Shown: one piece after another, positions 8,474 to 17,763 of the stretch
Numbering within the stretch: position 1 is the first letter of the stretch
Layout of the letters: every line of letters starts with the position of its first letter
Assembly: GCA_024402665.1 (NCBI GenBank)
Contig: JAKSTI010000014.1
Coordinates: 1-52,001 of the forward strand
DNA length: 52,001 nt
Direction: 5' to 3'
From: Treponema sp.
GTDB taxonomy: Bacteria; Spirochaetota; Spirochaetia; Treponematales; Treponemataceae
The notes under the pieces: generated by a model
Seen by the model: only the letters and a program-made list of their open reading frames with translations
Database searches by the model: none
What the model was told of the DNA's origin: nothing
Made by a program: the position numbers and the translations under genes

Positions 8474-10099
8474 TTGGATAATCCAAATAAAAAGCCCTGC
8501 CTTGTGAAAACACCGCAGGGCTTTTCTGTATCATACAACAATAAACTTCTCTATTCTAAATACAATCCACAGCATTCAATTTTACAGCAGATTGAAAATC
8601 TTGAAATAAAACCTGGAACTATTCTTTTATGCTGTTCCCCTGTTCTTGAATACGGTCTTAATGAATTAAAAGAAAAACTTCCTGAAAACTGTCTCATTAT
8701 CTGCTGCGAATTCAATTCTGAACTGTTGGAATTTACTAAAACAAATAATCCTGAATTTTCTAATTTCATCTTCCCGGAATTAGATGAACTATATCAGCTG
8801 CCAGTAATTCTTAATTCACAAAACTATTCTTTTAAGAACGGCTTTATTTTTGAAAATTGCAGCAAATACCGTCGTATACTAAAACTGGATTTTTCAAGTG
8901 GAGTTTCTGAATGCCCACAAATGTATGATCAGCTGGCACAGGCCTGTACAAATGGAATTATGACTTTCTGGTCAAATAGAATTACATTAACTAAATTCGG
9001 CCGTCTTTATTCAAAGAACTTTTTTGCTAACTTAAAGCATCTTTCAGAAACAAAACCAATCCAGAACTACTTTGGTAAAATTGAAAAACCAGTTGTAATT
9101 TTTGGTGCCGGTGAAAGCCTTGAAAAAGGAGCTGAAACATTAAAAAACAATCATCAGGATTTTTATATATTATGCGCAGATACAGCACTTCAGGCCCTTC
9201 AAAAATATAATATTCATGTAGACGGCGTTTTTATTGAAGAAGCTCAGTCTATTATTTTACAGGCCTTCAGAGGCTCCCTTTCTGGAAATTACACTGTGTT
9301 TGCAGGATTATCATCTGTTACTACCCTTTTGCATTTAATTCCTGCCAGCAGAATTTCATTTTTTACAACAAAATATACTCAGGGCCAGTTTCTGAATGAA
9401 CTTACACAGTTACAGTTGCTTCCTCCAGAAAATAATGCATTTGGTTCTGTAGGACTTACCCTCTTCTACTACGCACTTAAATTCAGAAAAGATGAATCTG
9501 TTCCAGTTTTTGCTTACGGATTAGATTTTTCATATTCAACTGGTAAAACTCACGCAAAAGGAACTTACGCTTCAGATAATCTTCTTTATCTTTCAAACCG
9601 CCTGAAACCAGGTTTTAATTTTAATGCGGCTTTTTTAAATAATGCTGGAACAATCACAGATGCCTTTGGAAACACAGTTACATCAACACCTGTTCTTCAT
9701 AAATATTCTGTACTTTTTAATGAATATTTCTCTCAGGTAAAAAACGCTTATTCTGGAACAAAATCTGGTTTAGTTTCTGTTCTGCCATATAAATCACCAG
9801 AAGAAGCATTTAATTCAACAAAAGAAAATCATATTGCAACAGATTCCTTTTCAAAAGATTTTGAAACACAATTGCAAAACTATTTTGAAAAAGAAAAGAA
9901 TGCCCTTAATGAAATTAAAAACATTCTTACTGGACAGACACCAATAGAAGAATCCGCACTTGAGGAAACATTAACTTCCCTCATAAAAAAAAGAGAATAT
10001 CTGTATCTCCACTTTGCAGATGGATATGAATACAAATATTCTCAATCTTTCTTAAACAGAATAAGAACTGAAATAGATTTCTTTCTTAAAGTGTTTTAA
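8474..10099 (+). CDS. DUF115/Maf-type motility-associated protein
   Basis: The 541-residue protein contains a DUF115 (MptE-like/Maf) Rossmann segment at about 206-260: VVIFGAGESLEKGAETL, then LCADTALQAL and DGVFIEE. A later stretch (PVFAYGLDFSYSTGKTHAKG) matches the usual second half. Members are linked to flagellin glycosylation with nonulosonic acids, but the exact role here is unproven. The start is TTG at 8474, supported by AAGGA about ten bases upstream and by the absence of any later Met for more than 100 codons. A terminator-like hairpin overlaps codons 6-18. It ends one base before the convergent lepA. Confidence 0.75.
   Translation: MDNPNKKPCLVKTPQGFSVSYNNKLLYSKYNPQHSILQQIENLEIKPGTILLCCSPVLEYGLNELKEKLPENCLIICCEFNSELLEFTKTNNPEFSNFIFPELDELYQLPVILNSQNYSFKNGFIFENCSKYRRILKLDFSSGVSECPQMYDQLAQACTNGIMTFWSNRITLTKFGRLYSKNFFANLKHLSETKPIQNYFGKIEKPVVIFGAGESLEKGAETLKNNHQDFYILCADTALQALQKYNIHVDGVFIEEAQSIILQAFRGSLSGNYTVFAGLSSVTTLLHLIPASRISFFTTKYTQGQFLNELTQLQLLPPENNAFGSVGLTLFYYALKFRKDESVPVFAYGLDFSYSTGKTHAKGTYASDNLLYLSNRLKPGFNFNAAFLNNAGTITDAFGNTVTSTPVLHKYSVLFNEYFSQVKNAYSGTKSGLVSVLPYKSPEEAFNSTKENHIATDSFSKDFETQLQNYFEKEKNALNEIKNILTGQTPIEESALEETLTSLIKKREYLYLHFADGYEYKYSQSFLNRIRTEIDFFLKVF
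8490..8525 (+). terminator. Terminator-like hairpin overlapping the start of the DUF115 gene
   Basis: AAAAGCCCTGC (8490-8500) pairs perfectly over 11 bp with GCAGGGCTTTT (8515-8525) across a 14-base loop, and the stem ends in a T run. It looks like an intrinsic terminator for the murE-ddl-foldase operon, yet it falls inside the next coding region, where translation would disrupt it. It could therefore couple downstream transcription to translation. Confidence 0.6.
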
Positions 10100-11902
10100 T
10101 TATTCATCATTTTCTTTAAGTACAGCAAGGAATGCGCTCTGTGGAAGTTCAACATCACCAACCATCTTCATGCGCTTTTTACCTTCCTTCTGTTTTTCAA
10201 GAAGCTTACGTTTACGGGTAATATCACCACCATAACATTTTGCAAGAACGTCTTTACGAACAGGATTAACTGTCTCACGGGCAATAATCTGACCACCAAT
10301 CGCTCCCTGAATAGCAACTTTAAACTGCTGGCGGGCAATTTCCCCTTTAAGTCTTTCACAAACTTTTCTTGAACGTTCTACAGCATTTGCCTTAAAAGTA
10401 AGAAGAGACAAAGCATCAACTGGCTTACTGTTAATAAGAATATCAACTTTTACTAAATCAGTTGGTCTGTATCCAATAACTTCATAATCAAAAGAAGCAT
10501 AACCGCGGCTGTAACTCTTAAGACGGTCGTAGAAATCAAAAAGAACTTCTGCCAAAGGCATTTCATAAGAAAGTTCTACGCGTTTTGTATCAAGATACTG
10601 CATATTTGTCTGAACACCACGTTTTTCTGTACACAAAGCCATAATTGAACCAAGGTATTCTGCAGGAGTAATGATTGAAGCCCTGATGTAAGGTTCTTCT
10701 GCATCATGAATTCGTCCCTGTGGATATTCAGAAGGATTATCAATATACATATCTTCACCATTCTGCAAATGAAGAAGATAGCGTACACTTGGTGCTGTAA
10801 AAATAACTGACTGATCAAAGTCTCTTTCAAGACGTTCCTGAATGATTTCAAGATGAAGTAATCCTAAGAAACCACAGCGGAAACCGTTTCCTAAGGCAAG
10901 AGAATTATCTTTTTCAAAAACAAGACTGGCATCATTAAGTTTAAGTTTTTCCATACTGTCTTTTAATTCTTCATAATCATTTGAATCCATTGGATAAATT
11001 GAAGAATAAACAACAGGTTTTACTTCCTTAAAACCAGGTAATGGCGAATCTACAGGATCTGAAACAGAAGTAATTGTATCACCAACATTTACATCGCTTA
11101 CAGTTTTAAGACCAGAAATAATATAACCAACATCACCTGCTTCAAGAATATCTGTCTGTTCATAATTGATTTTGAAAACACCACACTGTTCAACTTTATA
11201 TTCAGTGCCTGTACTCATCATTTTAATTAAATCGCCAGTTTTTAAGCGGCCTTCCATAACTCGCACATGAACAACAACTCCACGATACACATCATAGTGG
11301 CAGTCAAAAATAAGGGCAGCAAGTTTTCCATCAGGATTTCCAGTTGGAGCCGGGAACTTAGTAACAATTGCTTCCATAAGTTCATCAATGCCTTCTCCTG
11401 TTTTTGCTGAAACGCACATTGCATCTGAAGAATCAAGGCCCAATTCTTTATCAATCTGAGTCATGCAGGAAGGAACATCTGCAGAAGCAAGATCAATTTT
11501 ATTAATTACAGGAACCATTGTTAAATCCTGTTCCAGCGCCATATACATGTTACTTACAGTCTGGCTTTCTACTCCCTGAGTAGCATCAATAAGCAAAAGT
11601 GCACCTTCACAAGAAGCAATGGCACGGCTTACTTCATAAGAAAAGTCTACGTGCCCTGGTGTATCTACAAAGTTTAATTCATAATCATGACCATCTTTTG
11701 CGTGATATGGAATTGTAACAGCCTGACTTTTAATTGTAATACCACGTTCTCGTTCAATATCCATATTATCAAGAATCTGATTTACCATTTTTCGGTCATC
11801 AATAATTTTGGACTTCTGGATTAATCTGTCTGAAAGTGTAGATTTTCCGTGGTCAATGTGAGCTACAATACAAAAATTGCGCTTATATTTCATTTCTGTC
11901 AT
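10100..11902 (-). CDS. lepA: Elongation factor 4
   Basis: This 600-residue translational GTPase has AHIDHGKST (G1), RERGITIKSQAV (G2), DTPGHVDF (G3) and NKIDL (G4) in the N-terminal domain. It lacks EF-G domain IV and ends in the LepA C-terminal domain (GGDITRKRKLLEKQKEGKKRMK). LepA acts on ribosomes, probably in initiation or assembly and back-translocation. The first ATG is favoured because AAAGGA lies about seven bases upstream; a second ATG follows at codon 4. It is the last gene of the rplY-tilS-lepA minus-strand run. Confidence 0.97.
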   Translation of the reverse strand: MTEMKYKRNFCIVAHIDHGKSTLSDRLIQKSKIIDDRKMVNQILDNMDIERERGITIKSQAVTIPYHAKDGHDYELNFVDTPGHVDFSYEVSRAIASCEGALLLIDATQGVESQTVSNMYMALEQDLTMVPVINKIDLASADVPSCMTQIDKELGLDSSDAMCVSAKTGEGIDELMEAIVTKFPAPTGNPDGKLAALIFDCHYDVYRGVVVHVRVMEGRLKTGDLIKMMSTGTEYKVEQCGVFKINYEQTDILEAGDVGYIISGLKTVSDVNVGDTITSVSDPVDSPLPGFKEVKPVVYSSIYPMDSNDYEELKDSMEKLKLNDASLVFEKDNSLALGNGFRCGFLGLLHLEIIQERLERDFDQSVIFTAPSVRYLLHLQNGEDMYIDNPSEYPQGRIHDAEEPYIRASIITPAEYLGSIMALCTEKRGVQTNMQYLDTKRVELSYEMPLAEVLFDFYDRLKSYSRGYASFDYEVIGYRPTDLVKVDILINSKPVDALSLLTFKANAVERSRKVCERLKGEIARQQFKVAIQGAIGGQIIARETVNPVRKDVLAKCYGGDITRKRKLLEKQKEGKKRMKMVGDVELPQSAFLAVLKENDE

Positions 11903-11922
11903 GATAAAATCCTTTGCGGTTT

Positions 11923-13551
11923 TTAGAAATAATAGGGACTGTCAAATGAAGACCCAATAATCATACTGATATCTATAAAACCTTTTTTTCTTCGTTTAAT
12001 ATATATTTTTGAAAGAATATATTTGTTCTGGTTATCTACTTCAACGTTAAGCACTTCAACAGGATCGCCTTCTGAAAAGCCCATTTCATCTGCATAAGAA
12101 CCTTTTATAACCTTTGTTATTGTATACGATTTCTTGTTTGTTGTCGATGAATGAACTAATTTTATACCGTACAATGGAATAAATGAATCTGTAAGTAAAT
12201 CGCTTTCAAAGAAATTAACTGAAGGACTTTCAGGTCTTTTTTCAAGATACATAGAAACAGTTTTCATTTCATCATTTGTATTTTTATAGCTGATTTCAAC
12301 AATTGTCTCTGGCAAATATTTCATTAATGCCAGCTGGAATTCTTCAATAGAAGTAACTTTATTTTCACCAACAGAAAGAATTACATCCCCTTCTCTAATA
12401 CCGGCAAAATGGGCACTTCCACCAGGCATAACATACTGAACTTCAATTCCTGTAGAAACGCCTTTATTTTTCAAAGTGTGACCATAACAGGAAATCCAGC
12501 AATGCTGAAAACTTCCACCGTTATACAATAAAGGAAGTTCCTGTTTAAGATATTCAACTGGGATTGCAAAATTTAATCCCTGATACTGAAGCATTCCGGC
12601 AAAAACAACTGCCTGAACATTTCTGTTTGTATCAATTAAAGGACCGCCAGAGTTTCCAGAATTGACTGCTGCATCAAGCTGGAAAACAGTTCCCATTGTA
12701 GTAAGTTTTCTGTTGATTGAAGAAATAATTCCGGAAGTTAAAGTTCCTTCAAGACCAATTGGAGTTCCGATTGCAGAAACCCTGTCTCCTACAGATAAAG
12801 CCTTACTAGAACCAAGGGAAAAAATATAATCAGGTTCAATTTCAACTTTTAGAAGAGCAAGATCCATTGTTGAATCATAACCAATTACTTTTGCCGGGAT
12901 TTTTGTATCAGGATCTGATGGCAATTTTACATAAAGACGAGAAAATCCTTCGTACTTAGGATTCACCAGATCTTCAATAACGTGATGATTTGTAATTAAA
13001 TAACCTCGGCGGTCAATAAAAAATCCTGAACCTATTACAATGTCAGCATACCCTGCTCCATTCTGAACTTTAAAACCCTTATCTACCCAGACTGTAACTG
13101 TTGCATTAATACAATCTGAAATATTTTTTGGAAGTTTTGAAGCAGGAACATCAGAACCAGGAATATTATTATTCACAAGGGCCGCTACAGTTTTTCCATA
13201 ATTTCTGGAATCTTTATAGCCAACATTTTCCAGGGAATGAAGAAGACGGATTGCATCAAAATATTCTTTCTGTTCAATTGCAGAATCAAGCTGGCCTTCA
13301 ACATGAGTAATACAGTCTGCAAGAACTTCAGGATGAGATTCAGAAATAAAAGAAGCTCTCCACATAGCTTTTACAGGCTCTTTTAGAAGCAGTTTTTTTA
13401 TATTTGAAATTTCGTTACTGAGAATATCTTTATCTGAATAATCAAGTTCGGCAATTACAGATGAAGGCTGATTTATTGTCTTACAACCGGCAAAAAAAAT
13501 TGCAGAAAAGCCAACAAATAAAGCTGTTGATTTTAAAAATTTATTTTTCAT
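11923..13551 (-). CDS. HtrA/DegP-like serine protease lipoprotein with two PDZ-like regions
   Basis: The 542-residue protein has a lipoprotein signal (IFFAGC, lipid Cys C23). After about 120 helical residues comes a trypsin-like domain with H190 (TNHHVI), D230 (TMDLALL) and S301 (GNSGGP). A PDZ domain follows at about 350-440 (GGSAHFAGIREGDVILSVGENKVTS), and a second PDZ-like stretch at about 470-530 (GSYADEMGFSEGDPVEVLNVEV). It should act as a membrane-tethered envelope protease. The helical segment between anchor and protease is unusual for DegP. Its ATG overlaps the stop of the upstream gene by 11 bases, so the two are translationally coupled and may work together. Confidence 0.9.
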   Translation of the reverse strand: MKNKFLKSTALFVGFSAIFFAGCKTINQPSSVIAELDYSDKDILSNEISNIKKLLLKEPVKAMWRASFISESHPEVLADCITHVEGQLDSAIEQKEYFDAIRLLHSLENVGYKDSRNYGKTVAALVNNNIPGSDVPASKLPKNISDCINATVTVWVDKGFKVQNGAGYADIVIGSGFFIDRRGYLITNHHVIEDLVNPKYEGFSRLYVKLPSDPDTKIPAKVIGYDSTMDLALLKVEIEPDYIFSLGSSKALSVGDRVSAIGTPIGLEGTLTSGIISSINRKLTTMGTVFQLDAAVNSGNSGGPLIDTNRNVQAVVFAGMLQYQGLNFAIPVEYLKQELPLLYNGGSFQHCWISCYGHTLKNKGVSTGIEVQYVMPGGSAHFAGIREGDVILSVGENKVTSIEEFQLALMKYLPETIVEISYKNTNDEMKTVSMYLEKRPESPSVNFFESDLLTDSFIPLYGIKLVHSSTTNKKSYTITKVIKGSYADEMGFSEGDPVEVLNVEVDNQNKYILSKIYIKRRKKGFIDISMIIGSSFDSPYYF

Positions 13552-15658
13552 CAGAATACTCTTGTGTCATTACTTTTAATTCAGTTTCAGAACCAGGAAG
13601 TTCTCTGCAGAAATAATTCTGGTCAATTCTAATAACACTAAAGCGTGTATTCTTATACTGCAGAACTTTTACAACACCAATATTTAAGCCGTTTCCAATA
13701 AAGGCTTTAACTGCTGTTTCCTGTTCAGGAGAACCTTTTTTTCCAATCCAGAAGAAACCGTCAGCATTTCCTTTAAGAACAGGAAGTTCCTTTTTTCCAG
13801 CTTTCATAAATAATGGAATGCCATCGTGATGAATAACTGACAACTGTTCAATGCCGCTTTCATTATAGAAAATATTTTCTTCTATAAGTGGAGCCCCTTC
13901 TTCACCAGGATATTTTACGTATTCATAATCAATAACACCGTTTCCATCAGTATCCCAGGAAGAAATTTTTCCGCCTTTTTCAAGGAACTGTTCACGGAAT
14001 TCAATAATTGTGTCGCTGTTTCTGTCAATTTCAACTTTCTGAAGATAAATGCCGTCTGTTAAAGGAATGTTTCCAAAAATATTAAGAAGCAATTTTGCAT
14101 CATCTAAAGAAACATAATTTTCCGGTGTATCTGTATAATTATAAGTTTCTGCTGTTTCAAAAATATCGTCACCATCATAATCTGCGTATCTTACAGCTGG
14201 CAATCCCTGATAAACAATCATATATGCATACATAATGTTGTTATCATAAAATTCAACTTTCTGAACTGCCCCATCAACAATAATATAGCGGGCAACTGAA
14301 TTCTGGCGTTCTGCTGTCTGAACATCCATTCTTCCTGCGTTCTGCATTAATGTAGTTTTTGTAGGAACTGAATTTTCTTTGCTTGAATATGGAACAATAA
14401 AATCTGACCCGATTTTACTGAAAGCTGTTTCTACTGTCATTTCAAAAGGTGAATACATAAATTCATCTGGGAGGAAATAATACACAATTCTATCCTGATT
14501 ATGAGTTGCTCTTAAAACACATGGATACAATTCATACTGCATATCAAATCCACTTGAAGGGAAAGAAAGTGAAAGTGGAGTACCATAATCGCATGAACAA
14601 TATATTTCTAAAACTTCGTCATTATTGTCATCAAAAGAAATGTACTGTGGACGACCTCTGTCATATTTTACAACAAGTTCATTTATCAAATCCAAATCTT
14701 CATCAATTGCAAGTGTGCCAGAAAAAGAATCAAGATGTTTTACAAGATTCTGTTTTAATTCTTCATCTGTAATGAGATTTGTAAATGCTTCAAGAATATT
14801 AAGATAGTAAAAACCGTCTGAAGAATCAAAGAAAAGATTAAATGCTTTTTCTTCAGAAATTACACCTGCTTTTAATGCGGCATATGCATACAAAGGACGG
14901 AAATTATTCTTTTCACCAATTGCTTTTAAAAGACGAGTCTGAACTTCACCTTCTGCAAACAAACTTGCCATAATTTCCATTTCAACATCTTTTGTTTTAT
15001 AATTTGGCATTCGTTTAATATATTCGCCGGCAATTCGTTTTACATTTTCTGGAATTTCATAACTGATTCCGTAATTTTCTGCTGTTGTAAGATAAAGAGA
15101 TTCAAACATAAAGAAAAGAGATGGGAATCTAATATCCATAGGATAAACTTTTCTTGCCATATCTAATTTACGGCGGGCTTCTGCAATTGAATCTTTATCT
15201 CCACGTCTGTAATTATTTTTAATTCTGATTAATTCAGCATCTGCAGAATAAACAAGAGGATTTTCATTTATAACCGCCAGAGATTTTTCGTAATCCCCTG
15301 TATCACAAAGCAAATCTGCATATAAAATACGGGCATTATTTCTGTTGTAATTAATCCAGTTGTCTTTTTCAAAAGCAAGGGAAATTGTAGCAAGAACATC
15401 TGCTCTTTTATAATCAAGTTTGTTCTGTGCTGCGGCTTTAATGTAAATTAAATCAGAAACAGAATCATCATAAGCAAGTCCCATTTCTGCCTGATTGTAG
15501 GCACTTTTCCATTCATTATTAAGAACATTATTTTCAGCAAGTTTAAGGCATCTTTCTGCAGTACGACGGTTTGCATCAGAAACAGTTTTGCTCTGACCAA
15601 AGAAAGAATTTACTGCAGAAAAAATTAACAGACAAAAAACGATTTTAGACTTTTTCAT
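13541..15658 (-). CDS. Exported repeat protein with calcium-type loops, unknown function
   Basis: I do not recognise a named family. The 705-residue product has a signal peptide (KIVFCLLIFSAVNSFFGQ). Its N-terminal half is helical with TPR-like spacing (ERCLKLAENNVLNNEWKSAYNQAEMGLAYDD). The C-terminal third is beta-rich and has three aspartate-rich loops typical of EF-hand or FG-GAP calcium sites: YDGDDIFE near 491, DRNSDTIIEF near 544 and DTDGNGVIDYEY near 567. It is likely periplasmic or surface-associated. The ATG at 15658 was chosen because the signal peptide begins there and GGAG is close upstream. The 11-base overlap with the protease gene suggests a paired function, perhaps substrate delivery; that is inference. 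Confidence 0.7.
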   Translation of the reverse strand: MKKSKIVFCLLIFSAVNSFFGQSKTVSDANRRTAERCLKLAENNVLNNEWKSAYNQAEMGLAYDDSVSDLIYIKAAAQNKLDYKRADVLATISLAFEKDNWINYNRNNARILYADLLCDTGDYEKSLAVINENPLVYSADAELIRIKNNYRRGDKDSIAEARRKLDMARKVYPMDIRFPSLFFMFESLYLTTAENYGISYEIPENVKRIAGEYIKRMPNYKTKDVEMEIMASLFAEGEVQTRLLKAIGEKNNFRPLYAYAALKAGVISEEKAFNLFFDSSDGFYYLNILEAFTNLITDEELKQNLVKHLDSFSGTLAIDEDLDLINELVVKYDRGRPQYISFDDNNDEVLEIYCSCDYGTPLSLSFPSSGFDMQYELYPCVLRATHNQDRIVYYFLPDEFMYSPFEMTVETAFSKIGSDFIVPYSSKENSVPTKTTLMQNAGRMDVQTAERQNSVARYIIVDGAVQKVEFYDNNIMYAYMIVYQGLPAVRYADYDGDDIFETAETYNYTDTPENYVSLDDAKLLLNIFGNIPLTDGIYLQKVEIDRNSDTIIEFREQFLEKGGKISSWDTDGNGVIDYEYVKYPGEEGAPLIEENIFYNESGIEQLSVIHHDGIPLFMKAGKKELPVLKGNADGFFWIGKKGSPEQETAVKAFIGNGLNIGVVKVLQYKNTRFSVIRIDQNYFCRELPGSETELKVMTQEYSDEK

Positions 15659-15675
15659 ATTACTCCAAAGTGGAT

Positions 15676-17061
15676 TTAATTTTTTACCACCCAATCTTTA
15701 AACCCAACTGCACTTCCAAGGATACAAATTAATTCCTGATTAGAAGTCTGCAATTCCTGAATTAAAGGTATCAGTTCTTTTTTTTCTGATGGAACATGCC
15801 AGTCAGAAAATACTTTGTTCACTTTTTTAAGTTTGCCGTCTGCTGTTTTAATATAATCATCACATTGCAGGTTCCGTATGCAAACAGGAAGGCTCACTTT
15901 TAATTCTGAAAGCTTATTATTTACGCTCACAGAATGTTTTGATGAAGATTCATTTTCCTTCAAAACTTCAACTGTTCCAAAAGGCAAATGATAAATTCCA
16001 TCTTCTTCTATTATAACAGAAAAATTCAAATCAGTATGTGATTTATTTACTTTTTTTACTAAAACCACATCCTTTTTGAAAATTATCTGAATATCATCAA
16101 ATTGTTTTTCACCTTTTGGACAAGACAGAACTTCTTCCAGAAAATCATAGGGAATCCGCTGACTGCACCCAAGAAGATTCATGCATCGCAAAAGGATCTG
16201 CTGCTGCAGAACTGGTGGCTTTCTGGATAATGCCTGGTGATTAATTTCAAAAAAGCCATTTTTTTCCTGAGAAGGCAAATCTAATTCTTCAAAAGACTGA
16301 TTCACCATTTTTTCTATGATTTCTGATTCTGACTGAAGCTTTCTTGCTCCTTTTAATACAGAAGACTGCCATCCTTCAAAATTTTCATTAAGCACTGGAA
16401 TTAAATTATGGCGGATTCTATTTCTTAAATAATTTGTGTCAAAGTTAGTATTGTCTGTTCGCCAGCTGCAATTTTTTTCTGTAAGGTAAGATTCAATTTC
16501 AGTCCTGGAAATATTTAGCAAAGGCCGAATGAATTTTCCCCTTACAGCAGGAATTCCCGTAGCGGCAGAAGTTCCGGCTCCCTGTAAAAAGCGCATCAAC
16601 AATGTTTCAAGCTGGTCATTTTTATTATGAGCCAGGCATAAAAAATCTATTTTTGCTTCCCTGATAAATTTTTCAAAAGCACTGTATCGTAATTCTCTGG
16701 CTGCATCTTCTATTCCAGCTTTCTTTTCTTTAGCAAAGGACTCTACCTGCCCTTTTTCAAGAGTCACAAGAGTACATTCAACATTATAGTTTTGCCCCTT
16801 TAAATGCTGGCACAACTGCTGAACAAAAATGGCATCTCCAGAAGTTTCTGCTTCAGGGCGAATATTATGATTTACAGTGATTACTTTAAGTGGAATCTTG
16901 TGAGGTTTTAATAAATTACAAAGAGAAATTAAGAGGGCAACAGAATCTGCTCCACCAGAAACAGCGGCACCAATAGTCTGAGTAGAAGAAAGGAAAACAT
17001 TGCAAAAAAGGAGGCCTTCTTCTACTAAATTCTCAAAATGATTTTCAGATTTTTTTGTCAT
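15676..17061 (-). CDS. tilS: tRNA(Ile)-lysidine synthase
   Basis: The 461-residue protein has the PP-loop signature SGGADS (35-40), followed by LCLAHNKNDQLETLLMRFLQGAGTSAATGIP and RNRIRHNLIPVL, all typical of TilS. A C-terminal substrate-binding region follows. The enzyme attaches lysine to C34 of the CAU-anticodon tRNA(Ile) so that it reads AUA. It lies 66 bases downstream of rplY, after an intrinsic terminator, so expression may depend on read-through. AGGA precedes the ATG by about 11 bases. Confidence 0.95.
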   Translation of the reverse strand: MTKKSENHFENLVEEGLLFCNVFLSSTQTIGAAVSGGADSVALLISLCNLLKPHKIPLKVITVNHNIRPEAETSGDAIFVQQLCQHLKGQNYNVECTLVTLEKGQVESFAKEKKAGIEDAARELRYSAFEKFIREAKIDFLCLAHNKNDQLETLLMRFLQGAGTSAATGIPAVRGKFIRPLLNISRTEIESYLTEKNCSWRTDNTNFDTNYLRNRIRHNLIPVLNENFEGWQSSVLKGARKLQSESEIIEKMVNQSFEELDLPSQEKNGFFEINHQALSRKPPVLQQQILLRCMNLLGCSQRIPYDFLEEVLSCPKGEKQFDDIQIIFKKDVVLVKKVNKSHTDLNFSVIIEEDGIYHLPFGTVEVLKENESSSKHSVSVNNKLSELKVSLPVCIRNLQCDDYIKTADGKLKKVNKVFSDWHVPSEKKELIPLIQELQTSNQELICILGSAVGFKDWVVKN

Positions 17062-17081
17062 TAAAAAAAATATCCTAAAAA

Positions 17082-17108
17082 AAAAGGCTGCCTGAAAGAC
17101 AGCCTTTT
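17082..17108 (-). terminator. Intrinsic terminator after rplY
   Basis: On the minus strand AAAAGGCTG pairs with CAGCCTTTT over nine bases, followed by a run of T (to about 17076). It lies 20 bases after the rplY stop and about 20 bases before the tilS start, so it likely reduces rather than abolishes tilS transcription. Confidence 0.8.
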
Positions 17109-17127
17109 GAACACTAGGACTAACCTA

Positions 17128-17679
17128 TTAGCGAGCTGGTGAAACAGTTACTAATGGAAGTTCAGCATCTGTAAGAACTTCAACCTTCTTGTCGAGGGCT
17201 AAGTCTTTTACGCGAAGTGCTTCACTAACGTTGATCTTAGAAATATCAGCTGAGATTGTTTCTGGAAGATCAGCAATGCAAGCCTTGATTTTGATTTCGT
17301 TGTTGCGTTCTTTCTTGAAACCACCTTTAAGAACACCAGCTGGAGTTCCTGTGTAGTGGATCTTAATTTTTACAACCAATTTCTGGTCTGCATCTGGAAC
17401 AAAGAAATCAGCGTGTAAAGCTTTGTCTGTACGGATGTTGTATTCAACATCTTTAATCAAAGCAACACATTCTTTACCATCAATGTTGAGGGCTACAGAA
17501 GTTGTAGGAGTGATTGATCTCCAAACTTTGTTGAATTCTACTTCGTTTACGTCGATAGATGTAGCCTCACCTTTTGCATTGTATACAACGGCAGGGATAC
17601 GTCCTTCTTTGCGAAGATTTTTAGCAGCTGTTTTACCAAAAACAGTTCTTACTTTAGCATTAATTGTCTGCTTACTCAT
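17128..17679 (-). CDS. rplY: 50S ribosomal protein L25 (general stress protein Ctc type)
   Basis: The 183-residue protein has the L25/TL5/CTC N-terminal 5S rRNA-binding domain (VRTVFGKTAAKNLRKEGRIPAVVYN) and the C-terminal beta domain (IADLPETISADISKINVSEALRVKDL). It binds 5S rRNA in the central protuberance. It has a normal leadered start: TTGAAT, 17 bp, TAAAAT upstream, then AAGGAG about ten bases before the ATG. It heads the rplY-tilS-lepA run and is followed by its own terminator. Confidence 0.95.
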   Translation of the reverse strand: MSKQTINAKVRTVFGKTAAKNLRKEGRIPAVVYNAKGEATSIDVNEVEFNKVWRSITPTTSVALNIDGKECVALIKDVEYNIRTDKALHADFFVPDADQKLVVKIKIHYTGTPAGVLKGGFKKERNNEIKIKACIADLPETISADISKINVSEALRVKDLALDKKVEVLTDAELPLVTVSPAR

Positions 17680-17719
17680 TTTCTTAAAGCTCCTTATATC
17701 CTTTAAAAATTGATATTCT

Positions 17720-17748
17720 ATTTTAATAAATTTCTATATTAAATTCAA
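17720..17748 (-). promoter_or_regulatory. rplY promoter
   Basis: TTGAAT (17748-17743), a 17-bp spacer and TAAAAT (17725-17720) lie on the minus strand. The predicted mRNA starts about 34 bases before the ATG and includes an AAGGAG ribosome binding site. It is a useful contrast to the leaderless promoters elsewhere in the window. Confidence 0.6.
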
Positions 17749-17763
17749 GAATCCAAAGCCAAA

